Both the position numbers and the translations under genes were made by a program. Below the pieces are notes generated by a model. It saw only the letters and a program-made list of their open reading frames with translations. It was not told the DNA's origin and did no database searches. 64,000 bases of DNA from Gordonia tangerina (lineage in GTDB: Bacteria; Actinomycetota; Actinomycetes; Mycobacteriales; Mycobacteriaceae): contig NZ_JAKGCU010000002.1 of assembly GCF_021556435.1 (NCBI RefSeq), positions 124,001 to 188,000 of the forward strand, in the 5' to 3' direction. Below, piece by piece: positions 18,014 through 26,580 of this stretch (position 1 is its first letter; the number at the start of each line of letters is the position of its first letter).

Positions 18014-19000
18014 TCAGCTCCCGATTCCCAAACCACCCGCGATCGTCGGCCACGCACGATGCAGGTCACGATTCCAGTAGCCCCACGAGTGCAGCCCCGG
18101 CCGGAAATCGTAGGTCGCGCTGACACCGGCTCTCTCGGCGCGCGCCTTGAAACCCAACGTGCACTGCAGGACGACACTTTCCAGGAGACCACCAACCGGC
18201 GACGCGAGGCCGGCGAGGCCCAGCGACGGGTCCGGCACGCCGTTTCCGCTGGAGATGTAGACGACCTTCCCTCGCAGGGCGGCCACATGAGCGGCAGGAT
18301 CGTGGGCCGCCCACTCCGAGCCGCTCACCGGGCCCCACATGTTGTCCGGGTTGCCGCCGCGCGTTGCCACGGTCGCGGCGGTCGCCTGTCGGAACTCACT
18401 CGATCCCTGGTCGAGGCACCCGCTGAATGCGGCCACCGCCGTGTACAGGTCGGGATGGCGCACAGCGATCGACATGGCGCCGAGGGCGCCCATGGAGAGC
18501 CCACCGATGGCGTTCACGCCGCTACCCTGAAAACGCGAATCAATCAGTGGCGGCAACTCTTCGGTGAGAAACGTCTCCCACCGGTTGTTCCCGAGCACCG
18601 GGTCGGCCGTAGACCAGTCTGTGTAGTAGGAACCGGTACCGCCGATCGGCAGCACCACGTTGACCGCATTGTCAGCCATGAACTCGGCGATATCGGTCTG
18701 GTAGGTCCAGCCGCTCTGGGTGTAATTGGTGTAGACGCCGCCGTCGATTCCGTCCAGGAGATACCAGGTCGGCCGCTCCCGGTCCCGCCGTGCGGGCACA
18801 AGAACCGACACGCGGATCGGTCGATCCATCGCCCGCGAATACACGGTCACCGTCGCGTGGTTAGGGGTCGTCATGGACATCGCGAGTATTCGAGACGGCC
18901 CGCGCGCATCGGGTACGGCCGCGGCGGGCCCGCCTGCCCATCCCCCCACGCCGATCATCAAACATGCTGCGACGACCAGAACGGCAGATCTCTGCCACAT
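18014..19000 (-). CDS. secreted antigen 85-type mycolyltransferase / esterase
   Basis: Antigen 85 enzymes transfer mycolic acids between trehalose monomycolates and onto arabinogalactan in the cell envelope. The 328-aa precursor has a Sec signal peptide (about 1-29, ending PAAA) and an alpha/beta-hydrolase esterase D fold: PTWYLLDGIDGG, TDWSTADP, nucleophile Ser169 in GGLSMGALGAMS, and the catalytic His in LHSWGYWNRD. ATG 19000 begins MWQRSAVLVVAACLM; the longer frame upstream is Arg-rich and not signal-like. It has no operon partner. Such organisms usually carry several paralogues, so trehalose dimycolate synthesis versus arabinogalactan mycolylation cannot be resolved here. Confidence 0.92.
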   Translation of the reverse strand: MWQRSAVLVVAACLMIGVGGWAGGPAAAVPDARGPSRILAMSMTTPNHATVTVYSRAMDRPIRVSVLVPARRDRERPTWYLLDGIDGGVYTNYTQSGWTYQTDIAEFMADNAVNVVLPIGGTGSYYTDWSTADPVLGNNRWETFLTEELPPLIDSRFQGSGVNAIGGLSMGALGAMSIAVRHPDLYTAVAAFSGCLDQGSSEFRQATAATVATRGGNPDNMWGPVSGSEWAAHDPAAHVAALRGKVVYISSGNGVPDPSLGLAGLASPVGGLLESVVLQCTLGFKARAERAGVSATYDFRPGLHSWGYWNRDLHRAWPTIAGGLGIGS

Positions 19001-19154
19001 TGCTTGTCTCCCCCACAGAATCCCGACCACGGCCGGCCACCTCGCGGCCCCCACCGCCGAGATGATCAACGACAGTGAAACACGAATGCGTCGGCTCCGG
19101 GGGCAATACGGACATGCAGGCCCCACATGTCAACAGGGCCGACGATCATCCGAG

Positions 19155-19814
19155 TCAGTTGTCGGTCGCCAGACCCAGAGCGCCCAGGCACATCAGGTCG
19201 AGTGTGTCGAGCAGAGCGTCTTCGTCGGCGTCCTCCCCTTGGACGAGCCACAGGTAGAGCGTGTGGTCGACCATCGCCGCCATCGCGCGTGCCGCCATCA
19301 CCGGATCCAGTGACGCCCGCACCCGACCCTGTTCCTGCCAGTGCGCGATGGCACCGGCCGTCTTGTCGATCAGCGACGCACGATGCTCGTGGCGCAGGTG
19401 CCGGAACTCCTCGTTGAAGGTCGCCACCTGTTCGACGATGGCCATCATGCGAGCATGCCGCCGATACGCCTGGTAATAGGAACGATTGGTGGCGATGAGG
19501 CGCTCAGCTGGGGTCATTCCCGGAGCAGACGGTTCTTTGCGATGCACTTCGGTGAACAGCCGGGTGCTCAACTCCCGGAAGACGTCTTCCTTCGACACGA
19601 AGTATCGGTAAAAGGTCCCGTAGGAGACACCGGCCTCCTGAGCGATCAACTCCACTCGCGCATCGACGAATCCGATGCGCTCGAATACCCGCTGCGCACC
19701 GTCGAGCACGGCGTCGCGCGTGGCCCTGCCCCGCGGCGACAGAGCGTCGACCGGCGCCGGCACACCCGAGGTGCTTCCGGTGGACTTGTTGACAGCGAGC
19801 CTGGCCACGAACAA
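19155..19814 (-). CDS. TetR/AcrR-family transcriptional repressor
   Basis: The 219-aa protein has a TetR HTH at about residues 53-73 (VELIAQEAGVSYGTFYRYF, then SKEDVF), preceded by the AVLDGAQRVFERIGF helix. The all-helical C-terminal domain shows no recognisable ligand motif. It is transcribed divergently from the VOC-CMD pair, and a perfect 9-bp inverted repeat lies between the two starts (19830-19853), 15 bases upstream of its own start codon. It therefore probably represses both itself and the adjacent catabolic-looking genes until a small-molecule inducer, perhaps aromatic or lipophilic, is present. The inducer is unknown. Confidence 0.93.
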   Translation of the reverse strand: MFVARLAVNKSTGSTSGVPAPVDALSPRGRATRDAVLDGAQRVFERIGFVDARVELIAQEAGVSYGTFYRYFVSKEDVFRELSTRLFTEVHRKEPSAPGMTPAERLIATNRSYYQAYRRHARMMAIVEQVATFNEEFRHLRHEHRASLIDKTAGAIAHWQEQGRVRASLDPVMAARAMAAMVDHTLYLWLVQGEDADEDALLDTLDLMCLGALGLATDN

Positions 19815-19829
19815 GACTCTTCAGCAAGT

Positions 19830-19853
19830 TGACATGACAGTCAAGTCATGTCA
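19830..19853. promoter_or_regulatory. candidate TetR operator, perfect inverted repeat
   Basis: The sequence TGACATGAC-agtcaa-GTCATGTCA is a perfect 9-bp inverted repeat with a 6-base spacer. It is the only such repeat seen in the 73-base intergenic region between the TetR gene and the VOC gene, where it could block both divergent promoters. The size and symmetry fit a TetR dimer site. Confidence 0.8.
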
Positions 19854-19887
19854 CGGGTCGCCGATCATCTCCGAAAGGACGCTCCAC

Positions 19888-20451
19888 ATGCCGACCAACC
19901 CCAACTTCGAACTCCGCGGCATCAACCACCTCGCGCTCGTCTGCGCCGATATGCGCAGGACCATCGACTTCTACTCCGGTGTCCTCGGCATGCCCCTGGT
20001 GAAGACCCTCGATCTGCCCGGCAACCTCGGACAGCATTTCTTTTTCGACTGCGGCGGCGGCAACACGGTGGCGTTCTTCTGGCTCGCCGACTCGCCGGAC
20101 GCCGCCCCCGGTATCGCCGCCCCAAAAGGACGCCCCGATGAGGGCGAACTGGCCAGCGCCATCGGCTCGATGAACCACGTCGCCTTTGCCGTGCCGCCCG
20201 AGGACTTCGACGACTACCGCAGCCGTCTCGAGGCCGCCGGCGTCGCGGTCAGCCCCGTTCTCAACCACGACGACAGCGCCGCCGGCGTCTCCCGGCATGT
20301 ACATCCGGGCACATTCGTCCGCTCCTTCTACTTTCAGGACCCGGACGGAGTTCTGCTGGAGTTCGCTTGCTGGACACGCGAATTCACCGACGCCGACGTC
20401 GCCCACGAACCGAAGACGGCAGCGGACCGCCGCGTCGCCACCCCCTCCTGA
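19888..20451 (+). CDS. VOC (glyoxalase/dioxygenase-fold) family protein
   Basis: The 187-aa protein has two beta-alpha-beta-beta-beta modules of the vicinal oxygen chelate fold. The first opens ELRGINHLALVCADMRR with metal-ligand candidate His14 and FYSGVLGMPLVKT; the second has MNHVAFAVPPEDFDDY and ends YFQDPDGVLLEFACW with the expected Glu ligand. Such proteins are metal-dependent dioxygenases, lyases or isomerases; ring-cleavage dioxygenase and glyoxalase-like roles are both open. A GAAAGGA ribosome-binding site precedes ATG 19888. It is followed 30 bases later by a carboxymuconolactone-decarboxylase-family gene and controlled, by inference, by the divergent TetR protein. Confidence 0.9.
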   Translation: MPTNPNFELRGINHLALVCADMRRTIDFYSGVLGMPLVKTLDLPGNLGQHFFFDCGGGNTVAFFWLADSPDAAPGIAAPKGRPDEGELASAIGSMNHVAFAVPPEDFDDYRSRLEAAGVAVSPVLNHDDSAAGVSRHVHPGTFVRSFYFQDPDGVLLEFACWTREFTDADVAHEPKTAADRRVATPS

Positions 20452-20481
20452 GCCCACCAGAACGCCCACCGAGAGGAACTC

Positions 20482-21120
20482 ATGCCACGCCTGCCCGAGG
20501 TCCATCGCGCCGACGTCACCGACGACAAGATCCGGTACTTCTACGACCGCCTGTTCGGCCCCGACAAGGACCCCGCGACCGAGCACGGGACGATCCATGC
20601 GACCCCCGGTGATTGGTGGACGGTGTTCGCCAACTCCCCCGAGGTGTTCGGTCACGCAGTTCGCGGCTTTGCGCTCTACCGCAATGCGACACTCGATCCC
20701 CTGCTGCGCGAACTCGGTCAGGGCCGCGCGGGTTATGCGCGCGGCAGCCAGTTCGTGTTCTCCCAACACTGCAAGCAGATGCGGTCACTGGGTATGCCCG
20801 AGGAAAAGATCGCGGCGATCCCCGCGTGGCAGGTCAGCGATCTGTTCAGCCCCCTCGAACGTGCGGTGCTGGCCTACGCCGACGGTCTGGTGCTCGACGG
20901 TGGACGAGTCCCCGACGCGGTCTTCGCCGTGCTCACCGAGCACCTCCCGGCCAACCAGATCCTGGAACTGACCTACATCACCGCGCTGTACGACATGCAC
21001 GCCACGATGGCCAAGGCACTGCGACTGGAGTTCGACGACGTCCCCGAACGCGTCGCAGAGGTCCGGATACCCGAGGGCGTCAAGGTCGCCGACCTCTCGG
21101 CGGATCTGTCCGGAGAGTAG
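20482..21120 (+). CDS. carboxymuconolactone decarboxylase (CMD/AhpD-like) family protein
   Basis: The 212-aa protein follows the CMD fold: WTVFANSPEVFGHAVRGFALY, LLRELGQGRAGYARGSQFVFSQHC, MPEEKIAAIPAW, FSPLERAVLAYADGLV and ILELTYITALYDMHATMAKAL. The AhpD-type CxxC pair is absent; only one Cys lies at the active-site helix, in SQHCKQMRSLG, so a thiol peroxidase role is unlikely. Related proteins decarboxylate or hydrolyse ring-derived lactones or remain uncharacterised. It is 30 bases downstream of the VOC gene with a GAGAGGAA ribosome-binding site, so the two are probably one operon. Confidence 0.88.
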   Translation: MPRLPEVHRADVTDDKIRYFYDRLFGPDKDPATEHGTIHATPGDWWTVFANSPEVFGHAVRGFALYRNATLDPLLRELGQGRAGYARGSQFVFSQHCKQMRSLGMPEEKIAAIPAWQVSDLFSPLERAVLAYADGLVLDGGRVPDAVFAVLTEHLPANQILELTYITALYDMHATMAKALRLEFDDVPERVAEVRIPEGVKVADLSADLSGE

Positions 21121-21160
21121 CCGGGCCCGCCTCACCACCGGCGCGGCGTACGCTGCGCAT

Positions 21161-21718
21161 GTGCGAGCGCCCACCGTGATCGAGATCGTCGACGACCCGC
21201 GCCACGCCGCGGAGATCGCCACGCTGGCGGCAGCCACCTTTCCGTTGGCCTGCCCGCCCCACTCGACGACCGCGGACATCGCCGAGCACATCCGTGAGCA
21301 CCTGCAGCCGGCGAACTTCGACCATCACATCACCAGCGCCGACAGTGACGTCGTGGTGGCGCGCGACGGGATCGAGGGACCGGTCATCGGATACAGCCTG
21401 GTGCTGCACACCGCGCCGGTCCACCCAGATGTCGCGGCGGTGGTGACGCAACGGCCGGTCACCGAGATCTCCAAGATGTACGTGGCACCGGACCATCACG
21501 CCCGCGGACTCACCGAGGCGCCTTCGCACATGCTGATGCAGACCGCACTCGAGGTGTCACGCTCCCGAGGCAGCGTGCTGGCATGGCTTGGCGTCAATCA
21601 GGAAAACGAACGCGCACAACGCTTCTACACCAAAATGGGTTTCGCACGGGCCGGAGTCAAGACGTTCGATCTCAACGGCTCCGTCGAGCACGACTTCATC
21701 TTTGTTCAGCAGCTGTGA
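21161..21718 (+). CDS. GNAT-family N-acetyltransferase
   Basis: A 185-aa GNAT protein. The core strand-helix carries ISKMYVAPDHHARGLTEAPSHMLMQ, where the acetyl-CoA pyrophosphate loop would normally read RGxGxA/G; here it is ARGLTEAP, a weakened motif. The C-terminal WLGVNQENERAQRFYTKMGFARAG is typical. The acceptor is unknown. It begins with GTG 21161, 40 bases after the CMD gene. From memory, a GNAT gene precedes the ZapE-type gene in mycobacteria (Rv2669), so it probably belongs to the conserved block that follows rather than to the VOC-CMD operon. Confidence 0.9.
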   Translation: MRAPTVIEIVDDPRHAAEIATLAAATFPLACPPHSTTADIAEHIREHLQPANFDHHITSADSDVVVARDGIEGPVIGYSLVLHTAPVHPDVAAVVTQRPVTEISKMYVAPDHHARGLTEAPSHMLMQTALEVSRSRGSVLAWLGVNQENERAQRFYTKMGFARAGVKTFDLNGSVEHDFIFVQQL

Positions 21719-21736
21719 AATCCGCGACGGCCGGCG

Positions 21737-22750
21737 TCAGACTGCGCTCTCGGCGAACCGCGACAACGCCAACAACCGCGACGTCGCACGCAGGTACTTC
21801 TTCTTGTATCCACCGTTGAGCATCTCTTCGGTGAAGATCTCGTCGAGCTTGCTGCCAGAAACGGTGACCGGGATGTTGGCGTCGTAGAGACGGTCGGCGA
21901 GAACCACCATGCGCAGTGCCACCGACTGATCGCGTGCGGCGTGCACATCGCTGATGCAGACCAGCGAGACACCGTCGACGAGATCCTTGTACTTCGACGG
22001 ATGCAGCGTGCTCAGGTGATCACACAACTCATCGAAGTCGTCGAGGGTGGCACCGACGGTCGACTCGGCGAGTTCGGCGAGTTCGGCATCCGAGCGTGGA
22101 TCGGGTGCCGGCGGCAGATCACGATGCCGGTAGTCGGGGCCGTCCACCCGGATCGTCTCGAACACCGCGGACAACTTGCGGATCTCGCGCAGGAAGTCCT
22201 GGGCGGCGAATCGCCCCTCGCCGAGCTGTCCCGGCAGCGTGTTGGATGTCGCCGCGATGGAGACCCCGTTCGTCGTCAACTCGGTCAGCAATCGAGACAC
22301 CAGCATGGTGTCACCCGGGTCGTCGAGTTCGAATTCGTCGATACAGAGCACCGTGTGCTGTGAGAGTCGTTCGACGGCGTTGACGAAACCGAGGGCTCCG
22401 ACCACGTGGGTCACCTCGACGAAGGTCGCGAAGGCTTTCGGCTCCGGCATCGAGTGGTAGATCGAGGCCAGCAGATGGGTCTTGCCGACACCGAATCCGC
22501 CGTCGAGATAGAGCCCGACGCCCTGCCCGGTCTTCTTGCGGGAGAACAGGCCACCCTTACCGCCACGCACCTTGGCCGCCCGGGCCACGAAGTCGCGCCC
22601 CTTGGCGACCGCCTCGGCCTGTGAGGGCTCGGCCGGATCGGGGATATAGGAGTCGAAGCTGACCGAGTCGAACGTCGACGGGGGCACCATCTCGTCGATC
22701 AGCGCCTCGGGTGCAACCGTCGGATTGCGGTCGCAGAGTCGTGCGGTCAT
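21737..22750 (-). CDS. zapE: cell division protein ZapE / AFG1-like ATPase
   Basis: The 337-aa AAA+-type ATPase begins MTARLCDRNPTVAPEALI, shows VPPSTFDSVSFDSYIPDPAEPSQ, Walker A GGFGVGKTHL (84-93), Walker B LCIDEFELDDPGD, and the C-terminal LRMVVLADRLYDANIPVTVS block, all conserved in the ZapE/AFG1 family. E. coli ZapE associates with the Z-ring; the role in actinobacteria is unproven. I prefer ATG 22750 because it matches the family N terminus; an upstream ATG at 22777 adds 9 residues and would place its start 9 bases from the divergent RibD-like gene. Confidence 0.92.
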   Translation of the reverse strand: MTARLCDRNPTVAPEALIDEMVPPSTFDSVSFDSYIPDPAEPSQAEAVAKGRDFVARAAKVRGGKGGLFSRKKTGQGVGLYLDGGFGVGKTHLLASIYHSMPEPKAFATFVEVTHVVGALGFVNAVERLSQHTVLCIDEFELDDPGDTMLVSRLLTELTTNGVSIAATSNTLPGQLGEGRFAAQDFLREIRKLSAVFETIRVDGPDYRHRDLPPAPDPRSDAELAELAESTVGATLDDFDELCDHLSTLHPSKYKDLVDGVSLVCISDVHAARDQSVALRMVVLADRLYDANIPVTVSGSKLDEIFTEEMLNGGYKKKYLRATSRLLALSRFAESAV

Positions 22751-22786
22751 AAGGGGCAGCGTAACGACCTCGGCCATGATGGAGTC

Positions 22787-23602
22787 ATGTTCGGTCTACA
22801 GAAAGCGACCCAGCTCACACCTGCCGATGACCAGGCCACAACCCTGCGGTGGCTCGCCCAGCAGTATGCCTACCCACCGCTTCCCTCCCCTCCGCCCTGC
22901 CTGCCCCGACCCTTCGTGCGAGCGAACATGGTCGGGTCCATCGATGGTGCGGTGACAGTGGACGGTCGCTCGGGCGGGCTCGGCGGACCCGGCGACAAGG
23001 CGGTGTTCCGTGTGCTGAGAGCACTCGCCGATGTCGTCGTGGTCGGCGCGAGCACCGCGGTCACCGAGGGCTACCGACAACCGTCGGCCGACGACGAGTT
23101 CACCGCTGACCGCACCGCGCGAGACCAGACGCCCGCACCCGCGCTGGCGTTGCTGTCGCGGTCGTTGTCGATCCCCGACGACTTCGCGCCCGTGGCTCAG
23201 CTGCAGACCCTGGTTCTGACCTGCGCGTCGGCTCCCGCGGACAGGCGCTCGGCCCTGACCGACATCGGCGCGACACTCATCGACTGCGGCGACGACACCG
23301 TCGACCCGCACGCCGTCCTCGATGTGTGTGCCGAGCGCGGTTGGGTCCGGGTGTTGACCGAGGGCGGGCCGTCGTTGCTCGGCTCGTTGGCGCAGGCAGA
23401 TGCGCTCGACGAACTGTGTGTCACCACCGCCCCCGTCGTCGTCGGCGGCGATGCCGGCCGCATCGTCTCCCACCGTGACGCCCTACCGACTCGGCCGATG
23501 CGGCCGGTGTCGATCATCACCGACGACGACGGCTACGTCTTCACCCGATGGGCGCGCACACCCACCGAAGACACGTACGGGCACCGCACCGACACCGACT
23601 AG
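22787..23602 (+). CDS. pyrimidine reductase family protein (RibD C-terminal domain)
   Basis: The 271-aa protein corresponds to the dihydrofolate reductase-like reductase domain of RibD alone, without the deaminase. Landmarks are RPFVRANMVGSIDGAVTVDGRSGGLGGPGDKAVFR near residues 45-80, VVVGASTAVTEGYRQPS, and RVLTEGGPSLLGSLAQADALDELCVTTAPVVVGG. It should bind NADPH. Stand-alone RibD_C proteins may reduce a riboflavin-pathway-like intermediate or, as reported for the mycobacterial homologue Rv2671, dihydrofolate. The gene diverges from zapE with almost no gap and is 10 bases upstream of a lipoprotein gene. Confidence 0.9.
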   Translation: MFGLQKATQLTPADDQATTLRWLAQQYAYPPLPSPPPCLPRPFVRANMVGSIDGAVTVDGRSGGLGGPGDKAVFRVLRALADVVVVGASTAVTEGYRQPSADDEFTADRTARDQTPAPALALLSRSLSIPDDFAPVAQLQTLVLTCASAPADRRSALTDIGATLIDCGDDTVDPHAVLDVCAERGWVRVLTEGGPSLLGSLAQADALDELCVTTAPVVVGGDAGRIVSHRDALPTRPMRPVSIITDDDGYVFTRWARTPTEDTYGHRTDTD

Positions 23603-23612
23603 GCTCGCGGTC

Positions 23613-25223
23613 ATGCGACGAGCACCCCGGCGGCGGACCCGCGGATCCGAACCGAGGCGCACGGCGATGCCGGCCATCGCTGCGGCGCTGGTGACCGTCC
23701 TCGGCCTCGGTGGGTGTGCGGTCGGCCCGGACACCGGACCTCAAGTGGTGCACGGCGGTGGGGGCGGCGGCGAGCAGCCGTCGTCATCGGCGGCACCGAC
23801 GGGCCTTCCGCCGATTCAGGCGCCACGCAATGACCTCGACTGGACCGACTGCGCACCCCAGACCGCCACCCGGTGGGGTGTCGACCGGCCAGACGGTGTC
23901 ACGGTGCAATGTGCGGATCTGACCGTCCCCGTCAACCCCTACCGACCCACCGGCGACACCCTCACGGTCGGCCTCACCCGGGCACAGGTGGCGGCCACGC
24001 CCGACGACGCGGTGCCCGTCGTGTTGACCTCGGGTTCGGACCTGCCGTCCTCACGGACGCTGCTGATGCTGGCCGCCGGTCCGGGCCGCGCCCTGCTGGA
24101 ACAGCATCCGGTGGTGGCAATCGACCGCCGTGGGGCACCGACCAGCGGCGAACTGGACTGTATGACCCGCGAGGAGCGGGCCGCGATACGCAGCAACGGC
24201 CTGGCCGGCGACGCCGACGCCACCCAGCAGCAACGGATCGACCGGCTGGCCGGGTCGGCCTCATCAGCCGCAGGTGGATGCACCGAGACCCTCGAACCGC
24301 ATCAACTCGACTTCGGCGAGGCATTCGCCGCCGCCGACATCGAGGCCTTGCGTATCCGGTGGGGCGTCGACCAACTGGCGCTGGCCGGGGTCGGCGAAGG
24401 CTCCGACGTCGTCCTCGCCTACGCCGGGAACTTCTCGGGTCGCGCCGGACGCATCATCCTCGACACACCGACCCCGTTCGGCGCGAACGCCCGCGACCGC
24501 GCAGCCACCCGCGCTACCGGCGTACAGGCCGCCTTGCGGACCTTCGCCCAGCAGTGCAGCACCGCCGGCTCGTGCCCGCTCGGTGCCGACGGCACGGCCA
24601 CCATCTCCGATGTCCTCGCCAAAGGCCGGGCCGGCCGGCTCAGCGGATTGTCCGACACGGAGGCATTGTCGGCGATCACCACGGCGGTGGCGCTGGCCCC
24701 CGACCGACCGGCCGCGACGACCGAGACCGCCGCGGCGATCGCGGCCGCCGATCGTGGCGACATCGGCGCGCTGACCACGCTGGCCGACCGCGCCGCCGCG
24801 CTGCGGCTCACCGACGGTCAGCTGGTCGCCCGCTGCAACGATGTGAGCGGGCCGGTGGGTCAGAACGAGATCCCGGGACTGATCGACGCCTGGAGCAAGC
24901 AGAACCCGCTCACCGGCGCCGACACTGCGCTGTCGCTGATGCGATGCAACGCGTGGGCGTCGTCGACGCCTGTGAACCCGCCGAGCGCGTTACCGGTCGA
25001 CCCACTGGTACTCGACGGTGCCAACGACCCCATCAACGGCGGTGGCGGCGCCCAGGCACTCGGTGGTCTGTTCATCAGGGCCGGCACCACGCCGACGACG
25101 GTGAGCTGGGGTGGTCTGGGATATTCGGTCCTCGCCCGTAGTGCCTGCGCAGCCGACATCGTGACGCAGTACCTCGGTGACGAACCACTCGGTGAACCCA
25201 CCGACCGTGGTTGCCCGAGCTGA
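23613..25223 (+). CDS. alpha/beta-hydrolase-fold lipoprotein with substituted catalytic residues
   Basis: The 536-aa precursor has an Arg-rich N terminus, a hydrophobic helix (20-33) and lipobox LGGC with Cys35, so it should be an exported lipoprotein. The mature part follows the Slp/Tap tripeptidyl-peptidase-like layout: VTVQCADLTVPVNPY, HPVVAIDRRGAPTSG, the nucleophile elbow and a C-terminal TAP-like domain. The elbow reads GVGEGSDVVLAYA where active members have GxSxG, so position 261 is Gly, not Ser. The C-terminal GLGYSVLARSACA has Tyr504 where the catalytic His is expected. The acidic residue is kept in DGANDP. It looks like a pseudo-enzyme or binding protein. It lies between the RibD-like gene and aftC, the place of mycobacterial Rv2672. 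Confidence 0.85.
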   Translation: MRRAPRRRTRGSEPRRTAMPAIAAALVTVLGLGGCAVGPDTGPQVVHGGGGGGEQPSSSAAPTGLPPIQAPRNDLDWTDCAPQTATRWGVDRPDGVTVQCADLTVPVNPYRPTGDTLTVGLTRAQVAATPDDAVPVVLTSGSDLPSSRTLLMLAAGPGRALLEQHPVVAIDRRGAPTSGELDCMTREERAAIRSNGLAGDADATQQQRIDRLAGSASSAAGGCTETLEPHQLDFGEAFAAADIEALRIRWGVDQLALAGVGEGSDVVLAYAGNFSGRAGRIILDTPTPFGANARDRAATRATGVQAALRTFAQQCSTAGSCPLGADGTATISDVLAKGRAGRLSGLSDTEALSAITTAVALAPDRPAATTETAAAIAAADRGDIGALTTLADRAAALRLTDGQLVARCNDVSGPVGQNEIPGLIDAWSKQNPLTGADTALSLMRCNAWASSTPVNPPSALPVDPLVLDGANDPINGGGGAQALGGLFIRAGTTPTTVSWGGLGYSVLARSACAADIVTQYLGDEPLGEPTDRGCPS

Positions 25224-25293
25224 CTGCGGCGACGCGGCCCGCAACGTCGCAGGGCATGCGGTTTCGGCGCGCTGCTCGTAGTACGGTTCGCGG

Positions 25294-26580
25294 GTGGCGA
25301 TTCTCGACAGGTACCTCCATCCGCAGATGACCTTTGATCGGATCATCCCGATGGTGCTGTGGCCGATCTCCATCATGATGGTCTTCCAGCGGTCGGTGAT
25401 CCTTGCCGTCAACGGTGACCGGACCGACGATTTCCGGCCCGTATATCAGGCCGCCCTGCAGTTCCTCAACGGTCAACCCGTCTACGCCGAGAACCTCGAC
25501 ACCGTCGACCCCCACTACCTGTATCCCCCGTCGGGCACGCTACTGATGGCCCCGATCGCGGTGATCGATCCGGAGCGCTCGCGCTGGCTGTTCATCGTGC
25601 TCAGCGTGCTCGCGCTGATCGCCTCAGCCTTTCTGCTGGCCAAACTCTTCGGATTCGCCGGACGCTCGTGGGTCGTGCCGCTGATCCTGTTCTTCTTCTT
25701 CAGTACCGAAACCGTGTCCCACACCCTGATCTTCACGAACTTCAACTCGTTCGTGCTGTTGGGGATGCTCGCCTTCATGCTGCTGATGATGCGGCGGCAC
25801 GACTGGTGGGCGGGCCTCGCGATCGGCGTGACCGTCGCGGTCAAACCGGTGCTGATCCCGTTGCTGTTGCTGCCACTGCTCAACCGTCAATGGCGGGTGC
25901 TGGTGACCGGCATCGGAACGCCGGTGATCCTCAACATCATCGCGTGGCCGTTGATCGCCGACCCCAATTCCTTCGTCACCCGCACGGTGCCTTACCTCGG
26001 GGAGGCGCGGGACTACTACAACAGCTCGATCGCCGGCAACGGCGCGTACTTCGGGGTCGCCGACTGGCTGGTGCTGCTGCTGCGCATCGCGTTCGTCCTG
26101 ATGGCGGCGTTCAGCCTGTGGTTCCTCTACCGCTACTACCGTCGCACCGATGAACTGCTGTGGCTGGCGACCTCCACCGGCGTCCTGCTGGTCACTGAAT
26201 TCCTGGTCGGCGCGCTCGGCCAGGGCTACTACTCGATGCTGCTGTTCCCGCTGCTGATGACCGTCTTCCTGCCCGGTTCGACGATGCGCAACTGGCCGGC
26301 CTGGCTGGGCGTCTACGGGTGTATGACCTTCGACTCCTACTACTCCGACGAATGGGACGCCTTCGGCCGGATGCTGGAGTTCAACAAGGTCACCTGGGGC
26401 TGGTCGCTGTTGATGATCGCGGTGTTCTGCTCGCTGCTGTTCCGCTACCTCGACATGCGACGCGACGGTGTCACGACCGTGTCGGCCGATGCCGGTTCCG
26501 GGGCGGTGGACCCCGCGCTGACCGCGCGCACCCGCGACGGTGGCGAGGGCGCCGACACAGTGGCTACCGTGGAGAAATGA
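25294..26580 (+). CDS. aftC: alpha-(1->3)-arabinofuranosyltransferase AftC-like (GT87)
   Basis: This 428-aa polytopic membrane GT-C transferase should add branching alpha-1,3 arabinofuranose residues to arabinogalactan and lipoarabinomannan from decaprenyl-phospho-arabinose. It has about ten hydrophobic helices and an early acidic loop, NGDRTDDFRPVYQAALQFL, followed by YLYPPSGTLLMAPI, features of the DUF2029/GT87 group. Later landmarks are GVTVAVKPVLIPLLLLPLL and YYNSSIAGNGAYFGVADW. The tail (about 395-428) is hydrophilic. The start is GTG 25294. The msrB start overlaps its stop (ATGA). Identity rests on topology and on matching the mycobacterial aftC-msrB neighbourhood. Confidence 0.87.
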   Translation: MAILDRYLHPQMTFDRIIPMVLWPISIMMVFQRSVILAVNGDRTDDFRPVYQAALQFLNGQPVYAENLDTVDPHYLYPPSGTLLMAPIAVIDPERSRWLFIVLSVLALIASAFLLAKLFGFAGRSWVVPLILFFFFSTETVSHTLIFTNFNSFVLLGMLAFMLLMMRRHDWWAGLAIGVTVAVKPVLIPLLLLPLLNRQWRVLVTGIGTPVILNIIAWPLIADPNSFVTRTVPYLGEARDYYNSSIAGNGAYFGVADWLVLLLRIAFVLMAAFSLWFLYRYYRRTDELLWLATSTGVLLVTEFLVGALGQGYYSMLLFPLLMTVFLPGSTMRNWPAWLGVYGCMTFDSYYSDEWDAFGRMLEFNKVTWGWSLLMIAVFCSLLFRYLDMRRDGVTTVSADAGSGAVDPALTARTRDGGEGADTVATVEK

